64,000 nt of DNA from Nocardia colli (lineage in GTDB: Bacteria; Actinomycetota; Actinomycetes; Mycobacteriales; Mycobacteriaceae), in assembly GCF_008704205.1 (NCBI RefSeq), contig NZ_VXLC01000019.1, positions 1 to 64,000 of the forward strand, read 5' to 3'. Under the pieces are notes generated by a model. It was not told the origin of the DNA, ran no database searches, and saw only the letters and a program-made list of their open reading frames with translations. Below, piece after piece: positions 43,292 to 52,699 of the stretch (position 1 is its first letter; each line of letters opens with the position of its first letter). A program made the position numbers and the translations under genes.

Positions 43292-43585
43292 ATCACCACA
43301 ACGCCCCCACATCGACGCCTGATCTGTCAGGCTTTCCCCTACGCCTCGGAAAGCCCCAGCGAACCCAGCGCCATCCCGGCCGCAGAACCCGCAGGACGCC
43401 CGCCGCAACCGCGCGCCGGACGCCGGCGCGCGGCCGGGACTAAAGTTGGTGGTCTGGGCGGTTGCAGCGGTCGGATAGGGTGGTTCGATCGAGGCACGCG
43501 GCGCGAACGACAGGCCCGGAGGCGGTTGCCTGCGTATCCACGGAGGGACCGTGAGCGCCGGAATCGGGCACTGAGAGGTGGTGGC

Positions 43586-45991
43586 ATGACTCAGCACTTG
43601 GGCGAGGCGAATGTCGAGCAATCGGACGACGCCCCGCAGTCGAACGGTGCCGCCACCGGGGGAGAGCAGTCGAAGGAGAGCAAGCCGGCGAGCAATGGCA
43701 CGCCTGCGCGTCAGCCGGGTACCTCCGCCGCCGTGCCGACCTCCGCCTCTCGCCGGGTCCGGGCGCGGCTCGCCCGCCGGATGACCGGTCAGCGCGGCAT
43801 CGCCGCGGTCAAGCCGGTGCTCGAACCGCTGGCCAGCGTGCACCGCGAGCTGTACCCGAAGGCGAACCTGACGCTGTTGCAGCGCGCGTTCGACGTGGCC
43901 GACGAACGGCACAAGCACCAGTTCCGCAAGTCCGGCGACCCGTACATCACGCACCCGCTCGCGGTGGCCAACATCCTGGCCGAGCTCGGCATGGACACCA
44001 CCACGCTGGTCGCGGCGCTGCTGCACGACACCGTCGAGGACACCGGCTACTCGCTCGAGCAGCTCACCCTGGACTTCGGCGCCGAGGTCGCGCACCTGGT
44101 CGACGGCGTGACCAAGCTGGACAAGGTCAACCTCGGCGCGGCCGCCGAGGCCGAGACGATCCGCAAGATGATCATCGCGATGGCGCGTGATCCGCGGGTG
44201 CTGGTGATCAAGGTCGCCGACCGCCTGCACAACATGCGCACGATGCGCTTCCTGCCGCCGGAGAAGCAAGCGAAGAAGGCCAAGGAAACCCTCGAAGTCA
44301 TTGCGCCGCTTGCCCATCGGCTCGGCATGGCGACGGTCAAGTGGGAACTCGAGGACCTCGCCTTCGCCATCCTGCACCCGAAGAAGTACGACGAGATCGT
44401 GCGCCTGGTCGCCGATCGGGCGCCGTCGCGCGACACGTACCTGGCCAAGGTGCGTGCGGAAATCGTGAATACCCTTGCGGCATCACGGATCAACGCGATC
44501 GTCGAGGGCCGCCCGAAGCACTACTGGTCGATCTACCAGAAGATGATCGTCAAGGGTAAGGACTTCGACGATATCCACGACCTGGTCGGCATCCGCATCC
44601 TCTGCGACGAGGTGCGCGACTGCTACGCGGCCGTCGGCGTCGTGCACTCGCTGTGGCAGCCGATGGCGGGCCGGTTCAAGGACTACATCGCGCAGCCGCG
44701 CTACGGCGTCTACCAGTCGCTGCACACCACCGTGGTCGGTCCGGACGGCAAGCCGCTGGAGGTGCAGATCCGCACCCAGGACATGCACCGCACCGCCGAG
44801 TTCGGCATCGCCGCGCACTGGCGCTACAAGGAGACCCGGGGCAAGCACTCGAACGACTCCACCGAGGTCGACGACATGGCGTGGATGCGCCAGCTGCTCG
44901 ACTGGCAGCGGGAGGCGGCCGATCCGGCCGAGTTCCTGGAGTCGCTGCGCTTCGACCTGAAGTCGCCGGAGATCTTCGTGTTCACCCCGAAGGGTGACGT
45001 GATCACGCTGCCGCAGAAGTCGACCCCGGTCGATTTCGCCTACGCAGTGCACACCGAGGTCGGGCACAAGTGCATCGGCGCCCGGGTGAACGGGCGCCTG
45101 GTCGCGCTGGAACGGCAGCTGGAGAACGGTGAGGTCGTCGAGGTGTTCACCTCGAAGGCGCAGAACGCCGGACCGAGCCGGGACTGGCAGAACTTCGTCG
45201 TCTCGCCGCGCGCCAAGGCCAAGATCCGGCAGTGGTTCGCCAAGGAGCGCCGCGAGGAAGCCCTGGAGAACGGCAAGGAGCAGATCTCCAAGGAGGTCCG
45301 CCGGGTCGGGCTGCCGTTGCAGCGGTTGATGAGCGTGGACGCGATGACCGCGGTCGCGCACGAACTGCACTACACCGACATCTCCACCCTCTACACCGCG
45401 GTCGGCGAGCACCAGGTCTCCGCGCACCACGTGGTGCAGCGACTGATGGCGCAGCTCGGCGGCATCGGCGACGTGGAGAACGAGCTGGCCGAGCGGTCGA
45501 CTCCGTCCACCACGCCGAACCGGCAGCGCACCACCGGCGACGCCGGCGTGCTGATCCCCGGCGCGTCCGGCACCGTGGCCAAGCTGGCCAAGTGCTGCAC
45601 CCCGGTGCCCGGTGACGAGATCATGGGCTTCGTGACCCGCGGCGGCGCGGTCAGCGTGCACCGCACCGACTGCACCAACGCCGGATCGCTGCGGGATCAG
45701 GCCGAACGCATCATCGAGGTGTCCTGGGCGCCGTCCCCGTCGTCGGTGTTCCTGGTGGCCATCCAGATCGAGGCGCTCGATCGCACCCGCCTGCTCTCCG
45801 ACGTGACGAAGGTGCTGGCCGACGAGAAGGTGAACATCCTGTCCGCGTCCGTCGCCACGCACGGCGACCGGGTCGCGATCAGTAAGTTCACCTTCGAGAT
45901 GGGCGACCCGAAGCACCTCGGGCATCTGCTGAATGTGGTCCGGAATGTGGAAGGCGTCTATGACGTCTACCGCGTCACCTCCGCCGCATAA
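43586..45991 (+). CDS. relA: Bifunctional (p)ppGpp synthetase/hydrolase
   Basis: 801 aa Rel. HD hydrolase domain (THPLAVANILAELGMDTTTLVAALLHDTVEDT, about 120-155) with an intact HDxxED, synthetase domain (EGRPKHYWSIYQKM, AGRFKDYIAQPRYGVYQSLHTTV), where RFKD is the RXKD loop of bifunctional Rel enzymes, TGS domain (FVFTPKGDVITLPQKSTPVDFAYAVHTEVGHKC) and a C-terminal ACT domain. The first 65 residues are a disordered, Ser/Gly-rich extension. ATG 43586 follows GAGAGG. In relatives it adjoins apt; here it has insertions on both sides. Confidence 0.96.
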   Translation: MTQHLGEANVEQSDDAPQSNGAATGGEQSKESKPASNGTPARQPGTSAAVPTSASRRVRARLARRMTGQRGIAAVKPVLEPLASVHRELYPKANLTLLQRAFDVADERHKHQFRKSGDPYITHPLAVANILAELGMDTTTLVAALLHDTVEDTGYSLEQLTLDFGAEVAHLVDGVTKLDKVNLGAAAEAETIRKMIIAMARDPRVLVIKVADRLHNMRTMRFLPPEKQAKKAKETLEVIAPLAHRLGMATVKWELEDLAFAILHPKKYDEIVRLVADRAPSRDTYLAKVRAEIVNTLAASRINAIVEGRPKHYWSIYQKMIVKGKDFDDIHDLVGIRILCDEVRDCYAAVGVVHSLWQPMAGRFKDYIAQPRYGVYQSLHTTVVGPDGKPLEVQIRTQDMHRTAEFGIAAHWRYKETRGKHSNDSTEVDDMAWMRQLLDWQREAADPAEFLESLRFDLKSPEIFVFTPKGDVITLPQKSTPVDFAYAVHTEVGHKCIGARVNGRLVALERQLENGEVVEVFTSKAQNAGPSRDWQNFVVSPRAKAKIRQWFAKERREEALENGKEQISKEVRRVGLPLQRLMSVDAMTAVAHELHYTDISTLYTAVGEHQVSAHHVVQRLMAQLGGIGDVENELAERSTPSTTPNRQRTTGDAGVLIPGASGTVAKLAKCCTPVPGDEIMGFVTRGGAVSVHRTDCTNAGSLRDQAERIIEVSWAPSPSSVFLVAIQIEALDRTRLLSDVTKVLADEKVNILSASVATHGDRVAISKFTFEMGDPKHLGHLLNVVRNVEGVYDVYRVTSAA

Positions 45992-46379
45992 CCGACGAAT
46001 GTCCGGGCTTACCTGAAATAGTCCGGCAAGGTCATCTCCCCTTGACGTGTCAATTGTCGTGCGCCTAGCAACCTCTCGGCGAACCATCCGCGAAGACTGA
46101 GATATCTGCATGAATGCCGAAGCCTTCGGGCGAACGGAAGGTGGAGTCCCGGTAGGGATTTCGCGTGACCTGTGGGTCGCCGGTCGGTTGCTCTCGTTTT
46201 CAGACCATCGGAAAGTTGCCGGGCTGGGTTGCTCGGCACGCGGGAATGTGTGAAACCCGTTTCGGCAGTTCATGGAAAGTTTTCGGCGACGCCCCGGCAA
46301 TAGTCGGAATCTGTTACGGTCTATTGCGTTTCATGGCGTTGAGGGTAACTGCGGCAACACGGATTGATTGCGGATCGCT
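45992..46379. other. Lower-GC intergenic region before the cutinase gene
   Basis: 388 bp with visibly lower G+C than neighbours and no convincing ORF. TTGACGTGTCAA (46042-46053) is a perfect 12-bp palindrome that could be a regulator site. CCGAA-GCC-TTCGG near 46116 is a small hairpin. TACGGT near 46315 may be the -10 of the cutinase gene. I see no recognisable riboswitch. Confidence 0.4.
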
Positions 46380-48008
46380 ATGACTAATTGTGCGGCAAGA
46401 GTCACGGGGGTGCTGACAGCACTCGCCGTGACGGTGGCTATGGCGGGCACCGCCGTGGCCGGTCCGCCGAATCCCGCAGGCCCCTCGACCAATATCGCGC
46501 TCAGCGCGTGTCCGGCATTGTACGCCTTGGGGATTCAGGGCACCGGGGAATCGTCACCGGATGCCGCACCGTCCACCGACACCGGCATGCTGTCCACCGT
46601 CTTCCGGCCGATGCTGGCCAAGGCCACCGATCCCGGCCTGGTCGATCGCGCCTACGTGCCTTACGAATCCGGCTTCGGCGGCGCGACCGCCGGCGGCGCG
46701 GCGCCGTACTCCGAATCGGTGACCGGCGGCCTGACCCGGCTGCGCACGATGGCCAAGGCCGTCGCCGACCGCTGTGCGGACACCCGGTTCGCGGTGGTCG
46801 GCTATTCGCAGGGCGCACACGTCGCGTCGATGTTCGCGCAGGAGATCGGGCAGGGGCAGGGCGTGCTGCCTGCCGAAAAGGTCGCTGCGGTCGCACTGTT
46901 CGCCGATCCGACCCGCAACCCGGGCGCGCCGCTGTTCCCCGGCTCGCCGGGCAAGGAGTCACCGGACCCGGCGCCCGGCACCGCGGGCGACCAGCTCGCG
47001 TCGATCGCCGCGCTGCCGCAGGTCCCCGCGAACGGCGGCGGCATCGGCCCGGATCGGGACCGGGCGGCCAACTTCGGCGCACTCACCGGCCGGGTGGCCA
47101 GTTTCTGTGCGGCCGGCGATCTCGCCTGTGACGCGCCGTCGGGCGCGCCGATCCTCAAGGCGGTCACCAACGTCGTCGGCCAGTCCAAGCTGAGCGGCGG
47201 CGACCCGATCGCCTCGCTGGTCTCCATCGCGCAGGCGCTGGCGTACACCTCGATCAAGACCGCGACCAAGGTCGCCAACGAGGACATCCAGGGCAACTCG
47301 CTCGCGACGCTGGCCATCTCGCCCAAGAAGTCGATCTCCCAGCGCCTCGCCGACGCCGCCGACCCGCGTACCCCCCTCGACCTTCCCGCCGCGCTACAGG
47401 CGCTGCTGAAGGTCGGCATGATCGGCCTGAACGCGGTCGTCACCGTCGTCAAGACGGTGATCAACCCGGCGACCATCGCCGAACTGGCCAGCGCGGGCCT
47501 GTCGAACCCGCCCGCCGCGCTGCTGTCGCTGGGCACCAAGTTGATCGGCGCGGTCGCCCAGCTCGTCCCGCCGACCACCGGCGTCCGCCTGGTCACCCAG
47601 GCGTTCGACGCGGTCGTACAGAACATCACCGACAACCGCGAATTGCTGAACACCGCCACCTGGGTGCGGTATTGGGACACCATCCAGCGGCACGGCGCCT
47701 ACAACACCGCGACGGTCGCCGCCAACGGCGACACGCCGACCGCGTTCGTCGCCGACTGGTTCGCCGCGATCGCGCACGACATCGCCGGTAAATTCGGCGC
47801 GAACAGCAGGCCGGTGGGTGGCGCGGACAAGCCGCCGACGGGATTCTTCGGCGAGCAATCCGGCGCGTCGACTACGCCGAATTCTTCCGGTACGGGACAA
47901 TTTCCGTTCGGGACAGGAGCCGAAGGCGCCTCATCCGGCGGCGCGACGTCGATTCCGCCCACCGATCGACCCGGCACACCCAACACCTACCCGTTCTCCA
48001 CGAACTGA
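46380..48008 (+). CDS. Secreted cutinase-family protein with long C-terminal region
   Basis: 542 aa. Signal peptide (GVLTALAVTVAMAGTAVAG). The cutinase-like serine hydrolase domain spans about 45-245: CPALYALGIQGTGES, RFAVVGYSQGAHVASMFA with nucleophile in GYSQG, and later Cys pairs (CADTR, FCAAGDLACD) as in mycobacterial cutinases and culp proteins. A catalytic Asp/His after CDAP is not evident. The last 280 residues are helical and repetitive, then Gly/Ser/Pro-rich. May hydrolyse envelope lipids. Directly precedes the secretion operon. Confidence 0.83.
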   Translation: MTNCAARVTGVLTALAVTVAMAGTAVAGPPNPAGPSTNIALSACPALYALGIQGTGESSPDAAPSTDTGMLSTVFRPMLAKATDPGLVDRAYVPYESGFGGATAGGAAPYSESVTGGLTRLRTMAKAVADRCADTRFAVVGYSQGAHVASMFAQEIGQGQGVLPAEKVAAVALFADPTRNPGAPLFPGSPGKESPDPAPGTAGDQLASIAALPQVPANGGGIGPDRDRAANFGALTGRVASFCAAGDLACDAPSGAPILKAVTNVVGQSKLSGGDPIASLVSIAQALAYTSIKTATKVANEDIQGNSLATLAISPKKSISQRLADAADPRTPLDLPAALQALLKVGMIGLNAVVTVVKTVINPATIAELASAGLSNPPAALLSLGTKLIGAVAQLVPPTTGVRLVTQAFDAVVQNITDNRELLNTATWVRYWDTIQRHGAYNTATVAANGDTPTAFVADWFAAIAHDIAGKFGANSRPVGGADKPPTGFFGEQSGASTTPNSSGTGQFPFGTGAEGASSGGATSIPPTDRPGTPNTYPFSTN

Positions 48009-48027
48009 TCGCCGAGAGGGTCCGACG

Positions 48028-48069
48028 ATGAGCTATGTGCCTCGCGCAGCGGGAATGGGGGAATGTTGA
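48028..48069 (+). CDS. 13-codon leader ORF
   Basis: MSYVPRAAGMGEC, with GAGAGG upstream of ATG 48028. Its stop (48067-48069) overlaps the start of the next gene (ATG 48063). It could couple translation of the first secretion gene. Too short to be sure. Confidence 0.35.
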   Translation: MSYVPRAAGMGEC

Positions 48070-49025
48070 AGTCGTACAAAGAGCTGTCCCGTTGGTATGC
48101 CGCGTTGGAGCCGGAGACCGCGCCGGTGCCGCCGAGCGCCGCGGGCTCGGTGCCGCTCGACGAGGACGGACCGGCTCGGTATCCGCACTACATCCGGGAC
48201 GAGCCGCAGCCGGAGGTCCCCGCCGACCTACCGCAGCGCAGCGAATTCACCGGCGGCTGGTCGGACTGGGTAGGCCGGGCGCCCGGCCCCGACGACGACT
48301 ACACCCCGCGGGACGCGGATCTGGTGCGTTTCCCCTGGCCCGACGACGAGGACTACGACGACCCGCTGGACGAGCCGCGACCGCGCTCGTCCAGCGCCTT
48401 GCGTCTGGAGGCGCGCGCGCGTTACTCCCGGCGCGGTCGCGTGTTCGTTGTACTCGTCATCGCGGTGCTGTTGCTCGGCGCCGCGGCGGCGGGCGTGCTG
48501 TTCCTGCTGCACTCCTCGAATTCGCGGTCCGCGGCCCCGCGACCGCCGGTCAGCTGGGCCTCGATGCAGTTGCCCGCGAGCAACGCCCAGGCGGGCGTGA
48601 GCACCGACAGCCTGCGCGGCAAGTCGCAGGCCGGCGTGACCACCTACCGCACGACCGGCCCGTGCCCGACCGAGCGCACCGCGACGACCGTGCGCGGCGC
48701 CGAAACCGGCGGCACCACAACGGGTCCCGACGCTATCCTGGCGTTCCAGTACGCGTACTACGTCGAGCGCTCCGGTGAACAGGTCCGGCAGGTTGTCGCG
48801 CCGGAGGCCAATGTCTCACCCGCGCAGACGATTCAGCGCGGCATCGATACCATCCCGGTCGGCACCACGCACTGCGTGCGGATCGTGACCATCTCGGACA
48901 ATCGGTACTCGGTGGAGGTCACCGAGTACCGCCCCGGCGGCGTGCCCGCCACGTACAACAAGCAGACGGTCACCACCGCGGTGATCGACGGCCGCACCCT
49001 GATCACGGGCATCGCGGCCGGATAG
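48063..49025 (+). CDS. T4SS-type operon: membrane protein with C-terminal NTF2-like domain
   Basis: 320 aa, not recognised by name. Residues 1-120 are acidic, proline-rich and cytoplasmic; one TM helix VFVVLVIAVLLLGAAAAGVLFLL (about 124-150); then an outside domain with Cys-containing TTGPCPTER and a fold like DAILAFQYAYYVERSGEQVRQVV then CVRIVTISDNRYSVEVTEY, suggesting a VirB8/TcpC-like NTF2 domain. First gene of the operon; start ATG 48063 after GGGGGA. Confidence 0.65.
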   Translation: MLKSYKELSRWYAALEPETAPVPPSAAGSVPLDEDGPARYPHYIRDEPQPEVPADLPQRSEFTGGWSDWVGRAPGPDDDYTPRDADLVRFPWPDDEDYDDPLDEPRPRSSSALRLEARARYSRRGRVFVVLVIAVLLLGAAAAGVLFLLHSSNSRSAAPRPPVSWASMQLPASNAQAGVSTDSLRGKSQAGVTTYRTTGPCPTERTATTVRGAETGGTTTGPDAILAFQYAYYVERSGEQVRQVVAPEANVSPAQTIQRGIDTIPVGTTHCVRIVTISDNRYSVEVTEYRPGGVPATYNKQTVTTAVIDGRTLITGIAAG

Positions 49026-49041
49026 AGGAGAGCAGGAAGCG

Positions 49042-49917
49042 ATGGGAGAGGACTGGAGCCGCTGGCTCGACGAGGCGCCCGAGGGCGAATCGTCGGGCCG
49101 GCCTGCGCGCTCCAAGGCTCCGGTGGTGCGATTGCGGCGCGGCAAGGGCAGCGGTTCCGGCGCGGAACAACCCTTACAGCGGCCCATCCTGGTGGTCGGC
49201 GGCTGCGGTGGTGCGGGCACCACCACGACGGCGCTGGGGATCGCGGGCGAGCTCGGCATGGCGGGTACCCCGACCGTCGCGGTGGACGCGACGGCCGCGG
49301 GCAGCGATCTCGCGCTGCGCGGCGCGGACGAACACCTGCACCCGATCAGCCTGCAATCGTGGCTGTACGGGCGCGGCGACGACGAACCGGCGCCGCTGAA
49401 GGAGTGCCTGTCCCGGGCCACCTCCGGAATCGGTTTACTGTGGCGCGATTCCGCGCCGCTGCGCCGGCGGGCGACCTACCTCACGGTGGCGCGGGCGGTG
49501 TACGACTCCGGCTTCACCGCGGTCTACGACGGCGGCAACCCGATTGCCGGACGGCAGCTGCGCCCGCTGCTCGATGACGCGGATGTTGCTCTGGTGCTTG
49601 CCATTCCGGCGCGCGCCGACGCCGCGAACCGATTGCGGGTCACCCTGGAATGGCTCGACGACCAGTTCGGCGACTCCACCGAGGGGCAGGGCGGCGGCAT
49701 CGTCGGCGACACGACAATCGTTGTCTCGCACCAGCATCCGGGCACCGAGTCCGGCGTAGCCGAGCATTTGCGCGAGCACCTGTCCGGCTGGGTGCGCGAC
49801 ATCCGCGAGATTCCCTACGACCCGCACCTGGCCAGGGGTGAGCTGGTCCGGCACGCGTCGCTGTCCCTCGATACGCGCCGGGCGTATGGGCGCCTGCTGG
49901 CCGGGGTGGCATCATGA
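49042..49917 (+). CDS. MinD/ParA-like protein without the P-loop lysines
   Basis: 291 aa. Acidic N-terminus, then ILVVGGCGGAGTTTTALGIAGELG (residues 49-72): the deviant Walker A KGGxGKTT reads CGGAGTTT, with both lysines replaced. TVAVDATAAGSDLALRG is the switch I/second Asp region and AVYDGGNPIAGRQL the Walker B area. May be a nonhydrolysing partner or bind a different ligand. Soluble. Its stop overlaps the next ATG by 4 bp. Confidence 0.75.
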   Translation: MGEDWSRWLDEAPEGESSGRPARSKAPVVRLRRGKGSGSGAEQPLQRPILVVGGCGGAGTTTTALGIAGELGMAGTPTVAVDATAAGSDLALRGADEHLHPISLQSWLYGRGDDEPAPLKECLSRATSGIGLLWRDSAPLRRRATYLTVARAVYDSGFTAVYDGGNPIAGRQLRPLLDDADVALVLAIPARADAANRLRVTLEWLDDQFGDSTEGQGGGIVGDTTIVVSHQHPGTESGVAEHLREHLSGWVRDIREIPYDPHLARGELVRHASLSLDTRRAYGRLLAGVAS

Positions 49918-50582
49918 CGGCCGCCATGAAGTTTCGCCGTCAGACCGAATCCGCGCCCGCGGGCGTCGTCGCCCCGCCGGAGTCGCGCCGCGCCCCCATC
50001 TGGGACCGTCCGGTGCCCGGGGTCGGCCGCGCACCGCTGGTGTGGGTGATGGGTGTGCACGGCGGCGCCGGAGCCAGTAGCCTCGCGCATGTGCTTGCGC
50101 CGGCGGCGGATTCGAGCCGCCGCTGGCCGGGCGTCTACGACCGCGAATCCCCGTTCGTCGTACTGGTGGCGCGCGAGACCATCGCGGGCCTCACCCGCGC
50201 ACATGACTTACTGCGCCAACATCATTCGGGGTTCGCCGGATCGTGTGAGGTGCTCGGCCTGATCACCGTCGCCGCGCGCCCCGGCCGGCTGCCCCCGGAG
50301 ATCCGCCGCTACCGCGAGGTGGTCGGCTCGCTGGCCGGGCAGCTGTGGCAGGTCCCGTGGTATGAGGAATGGACGCTGGTAGAACCGGAGAAGCTGCCGG
50401 TCTGGGCGCCCGGTGACCCGCTGCCACCGAAGAAACGCAAGATCGACCCCTTGGAAGAGGTACCGCTCGATGTCCGGGAGCTCGGCGCCGACATCGTCGC
50501 GGCGGCTCGAACGGCACTGGAGGAGGCGCAACTCGGCGATCCGGCGCAGGACCGGGCAAGTAGAAAGCCACCCGATCAGTGA
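49914..50582 (+). CDS. DUF6668-like protein, second MinD-related P-loop relic
   Basis: 222 aa. APLVWVMGVHGGAGASSLAHVL (about residues 40-61) has the same layout as its neighbour with HGGAGASS in place of KGGxGKTT. I recall such proteins in actinobacterial conjugative elements as DUF6668. ARPGRLPPEIRRYREVVGSLAGQLWQVPWYEEW is the family-like C-terminal half. No TM. ATG 49914 (or 49926) overlaps the previous stop. Confidence 0.7.
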   Translation: MTAAMKFRRQTESAPAGVVAPPESRRAPIWDRPVPGVGRAPLVWVMGVHGGAGASSLAHVLAPAADSSRRWPGVYDRESPFVVLVARETIAGLTRAHDLLRQHHSGFAGSCEVLGLITVAARPGRLPPEIRRYREVVGSLAGQLWQVPWYEEWTLVEPEKLPVWAPGDPLPPKKRKIDPLEEVPLDVRELGADIVAAARTALEEAQLGDPAQDRASRKPPDQ

Positions 50583-50633
50583 ACGTCCGCATCGAATCGG
50601 CGACGAATCGACTACTTTCGAGAAAGGCACCCG

Positions 50634-50930
50634 ATGAGCATGATTCTCCTCGCCGTGCAGGACACGTACGGCACCGTACTCGCGCAGGTCGGTAATCCGA
50701 CGCCCGAGGCACCCCCGGGCTCGGAGAAGATCCTGCAGCTGGTGCGCTACCTGACCTGGTTCGTGCTGCTGTCCGGTATCTGCGGAATCACCTACGCGGG
50801 CGGCAAGTTCGCGTGGGAGAAGTGGACGGGTGGCGGGCTCGAATCGCCGAAGATGGTGGCCGGCGCCATGATCGGCGGCGTCGTCGCGACCAGCGCCGGC
50901 ACCATCATGAACGCCGTTATTGGAACCTGA
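50634..50930 (+). CDS. Small two-TM protein (VirB2/TrbC-like pilin candidate)
   Basis: 98 aa. A short outside N-terminus, TM1 YLTWFVLLSGICGITYAGGKFA (about 39-60) and TM2 MVAGAMIGGVVATSAGTIMNAVI (about 74-96). Size and hairpin topology resemble conjugative pilin subunits, but sequence similarity is not demonstrable. GAAAGG before ATG 50634. Stop overlaps the next start (TGATG). Confidence 0.7.
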   Translation: MSMILLAVQDTYGTVLAQVGNPTPEAPPGSEKILQLVRYLTWFVLLSGICGITYAGGKFAWEKWTGGGLESPKMVAGAMIGGVVATSAGTIMNAVIGT

Positions 50931-51214
50931 TGTCCGACATATCTACCGTGCGCGCGTCGGCAGCCGAGCTGCTGGCCTACAAACAGATGCCGTCCGAGGT
51001 GCTGGAACCGCTGATGCAGCTGCTGAACTGGCTGCTGTGGTTCGTCCTGCTGGTGTGTCTGGCCTGGATGATCGTCTCCGCGGGCAAGCTGTGGATCGCC
51101 TTCCGCAGCGACCTCGCGATGAACGACGCCTCGCACGGCGTGCTGATGAGCCTGCTCGGGGCGATAGTGGCGAGCACAGCGTCGGGAATCGCGCTGGCTT
51201 TCCTGCCGACATGA
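50930..51214 (+). CDS. Second small two-TM protein of the operon
   Basis: 94 aa. TM1 LMQLLNWLLWFVLLVCLAWMIVSAGKL (about 25-50) and TM2 GVLMSLLGAIVASTASGIALAF. Similar topology to the preceding protein, so the two may be paralogous pilin- or VirB3-like units. ATG 50930 overlaps the previous stop, and its own stop overlaps the next ATG. Confidence 0.7.
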   Translation: MSDISTVRASAAELLAYKQMPSEVLEPLMQLLNWLLWFVLLVCLAWMIVSAGKLWIAFRSDLAMNDASHGVLMSLLGAIVASTASGIALAFLPT

Positions 51215-51822
51215 GCGAGGGCAGGGGGACCGTGGGCGCGCTCGGCGCGATGGTGCTGATCGCGGCAGTCGGCTGCGGCGGTGGCGACGGGCGCACCGGA
51301 CCCGACCTGTCGGCGGCGCCGACCGGGGTGCGGTGGCAGCCGTTCCAAGGCGTGCCGCTGCCGCAGACCGACCAGGGGCCCAAGTCGACCGCCGACGGCG
51401 CCGCAACGGGTTTCGAGCATTCGCCGCGTGGAGCCGGCGTCGCGGCGATCACCCATGCGGTGCGCCTGGCGGTGGCCGCGGACAGCCAATGGGCGAAAGT
51501 GGCCGCGCGGGAAGTGGTTCCGGGCCCCGCGAAGGACGAGTGGGCGGTGAACCGGATCCAGCTGTCGATCAGCGGACCGGCGAGCCCCGACTACGCGCCG
51601 CGCGTGCTCGGCTACAAGGTCACCGGCTACACCGACCAGCGCAGCACGGTCGACGTGCACACCGAGTACTCGGACAACTCCAAGGCGGTGAATCACACCA
51701 CCGTCGAATGGTTCGGCCAGGACTGGCGCTTACGCCTGCCCGATCCGGGCGCCACCGACAGACCTATCGACGCGATCGACGTAATACCTGATGACTCAGT
51801 GAAATTGGAGGCACCGAAGTGA
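51211..51822 (+). CDS. Lipoprotein with NTF2/VirB8-like domain
   Basis: 203 aa. Lipobox LIAAVGC at about residues 16-22. The mature part has TGFEHSPRGAGVAAITHAVRLAVAADSQWAKVAAREV then VDVHTEYSDNSKAVNHTTVEWFGQDWRLRLPD. The same SHSPxGA...A core and closing strand W...DWRL occur in the next gene, so the two are paralogues. Probably an outer-face component of the machine. Confidence 0.7.
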   Translation: MSEGRGTVGALGAMVLIAAVGCGGGDGRTGPDLSAAPTGVRWQPFQGVPLPQTDQGPKSTADGAATGFEHSPRGAGVAAITHAVRLAVAADSQWAKVAAREVVPGPAKDEWAVNRIQLSISGPASPDYAPRVLGYKVTGYTDQRSTVDVHTEYSDNSKAVNHTTVEWFGQDWRLRLPDPGATDRPIDAIDVIPDDSVKLEAPK

Positions 51823-52634
51823 CCGAGAAGGGGTCTTACGCGCGTGATCGCGTCTCCTTCGGTGCTGTCGCGTCCGCAGCCGTGCTGGCGCTCATCGTGA
51901 TCGTGGGAATCGTCGTCTACATCAGCCGGGACGACAGCAGTCCGGCGGCCAGTGGGCCCGCGCCCGCCGAGTCGTCCGGCGGTACCGGCTTCGCCGCCCC
52001 CGAGGTGGACATCCTCGGCCGGCGCGTCGACGTGCCGAACAACGCTGCCGGGCAACCGCTTCCGCAGGATCCGACGCGGCAGCGCAAGCCGTCCGACGGC
52101 GACTGGCTGACCGCGGCACCGGAGGGCACCACCGCGACGCACGGCTGGCAGCGGGTCTACGGCGCGTCCGTGCCGTTCTCCACCTCGGACGGCCCGACGC
52201 GCATCGAAGACGGTCTGGCCGTCGGCTATTCGCACACGCCGCAGGGCGCGGTGCTGGCCGCGGCGCAGATCACCTACCGGCTCAACGCCCGTCCGGCCGA
52301 CCGCGACCTGTACGTGACGCAGGTGCGCGTCTCGGCCCAGCAGATCGCCGCCTACGACAAGGCGCTCGGCAGCAACAAGCTGCCCGAGCAGCAGCCGGAG
52401 CGGGTCACCAAATACTTCGTCGCCTCGGACGCGTTCAAGGTCGACGACTACGCCGACGATCTGGCCATCGTCCGGCTCGCCTCGCGCGGGCCGGTGGTCG
52501 ACGGCAAACAGTTATGGGCGGCGATCCGCCTGGTCATGGTCTGGGATGCCGGCGACTGGCGCCTCAAGCCATCGACGTCCAATACCGCACAAACGGAGTA
52601 CGTCGAATCGCTGGGCGGGTGGACGAAATGGTGA
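51819..52634 (+). CDS. Membrane-anchored NTF2/VirB8-like protein
   Basis: 271 aa. One N-terminal TM (VASAAVLALIVIVGIVVYI), a Pro/Ala-rich linker, and an outside domain (about 120-265) with AVGYSHTPQGAVLAAAQITYRLN and VMVWDAGDWRLKPST. Resembles the preceding lipoprotein and TcpC/VirB8 proteins, which hold conjugation channels together. GTG 51819 overlaps the previous stop. Confidence 0.72.
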   Translation: MTEKGSYARDRVSFGAVASAAVLALIVIVGIVVYISRDDSSPAASGPAPAESSGGTGFAAPEVDILGRRVDVPNNAAGQPLPQDPTRQRKPSDGDWLTAAPEGTTATHGWQRVYGASVPFSTSDGPTRIEDGLAVGYSHTPQGAVLAAAQITYRLNARPADRDLYVTQVRVSAQQIAAYDKALGSNKLPEQQPERVTKYFVASDAFKVDDYADDLAIVRLASRGPVVDGKQLWAAIRLVMVWDAGDWRLKPSTSNTAQTEYVESLGGWTKW

Positions 52635-52699
52635 GCACGATGAGCAGGGCACGACGAGACCTTGATGGCCGACCTGCGGAGCAGCGAGGGGTGCAGACA

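Noticed and set aside
45992..46379. Possible c-di-AMP (ydaO) riboswitch before the cutinase gene
   Set aside because: The conserved ydaO core could not be found in either strand.
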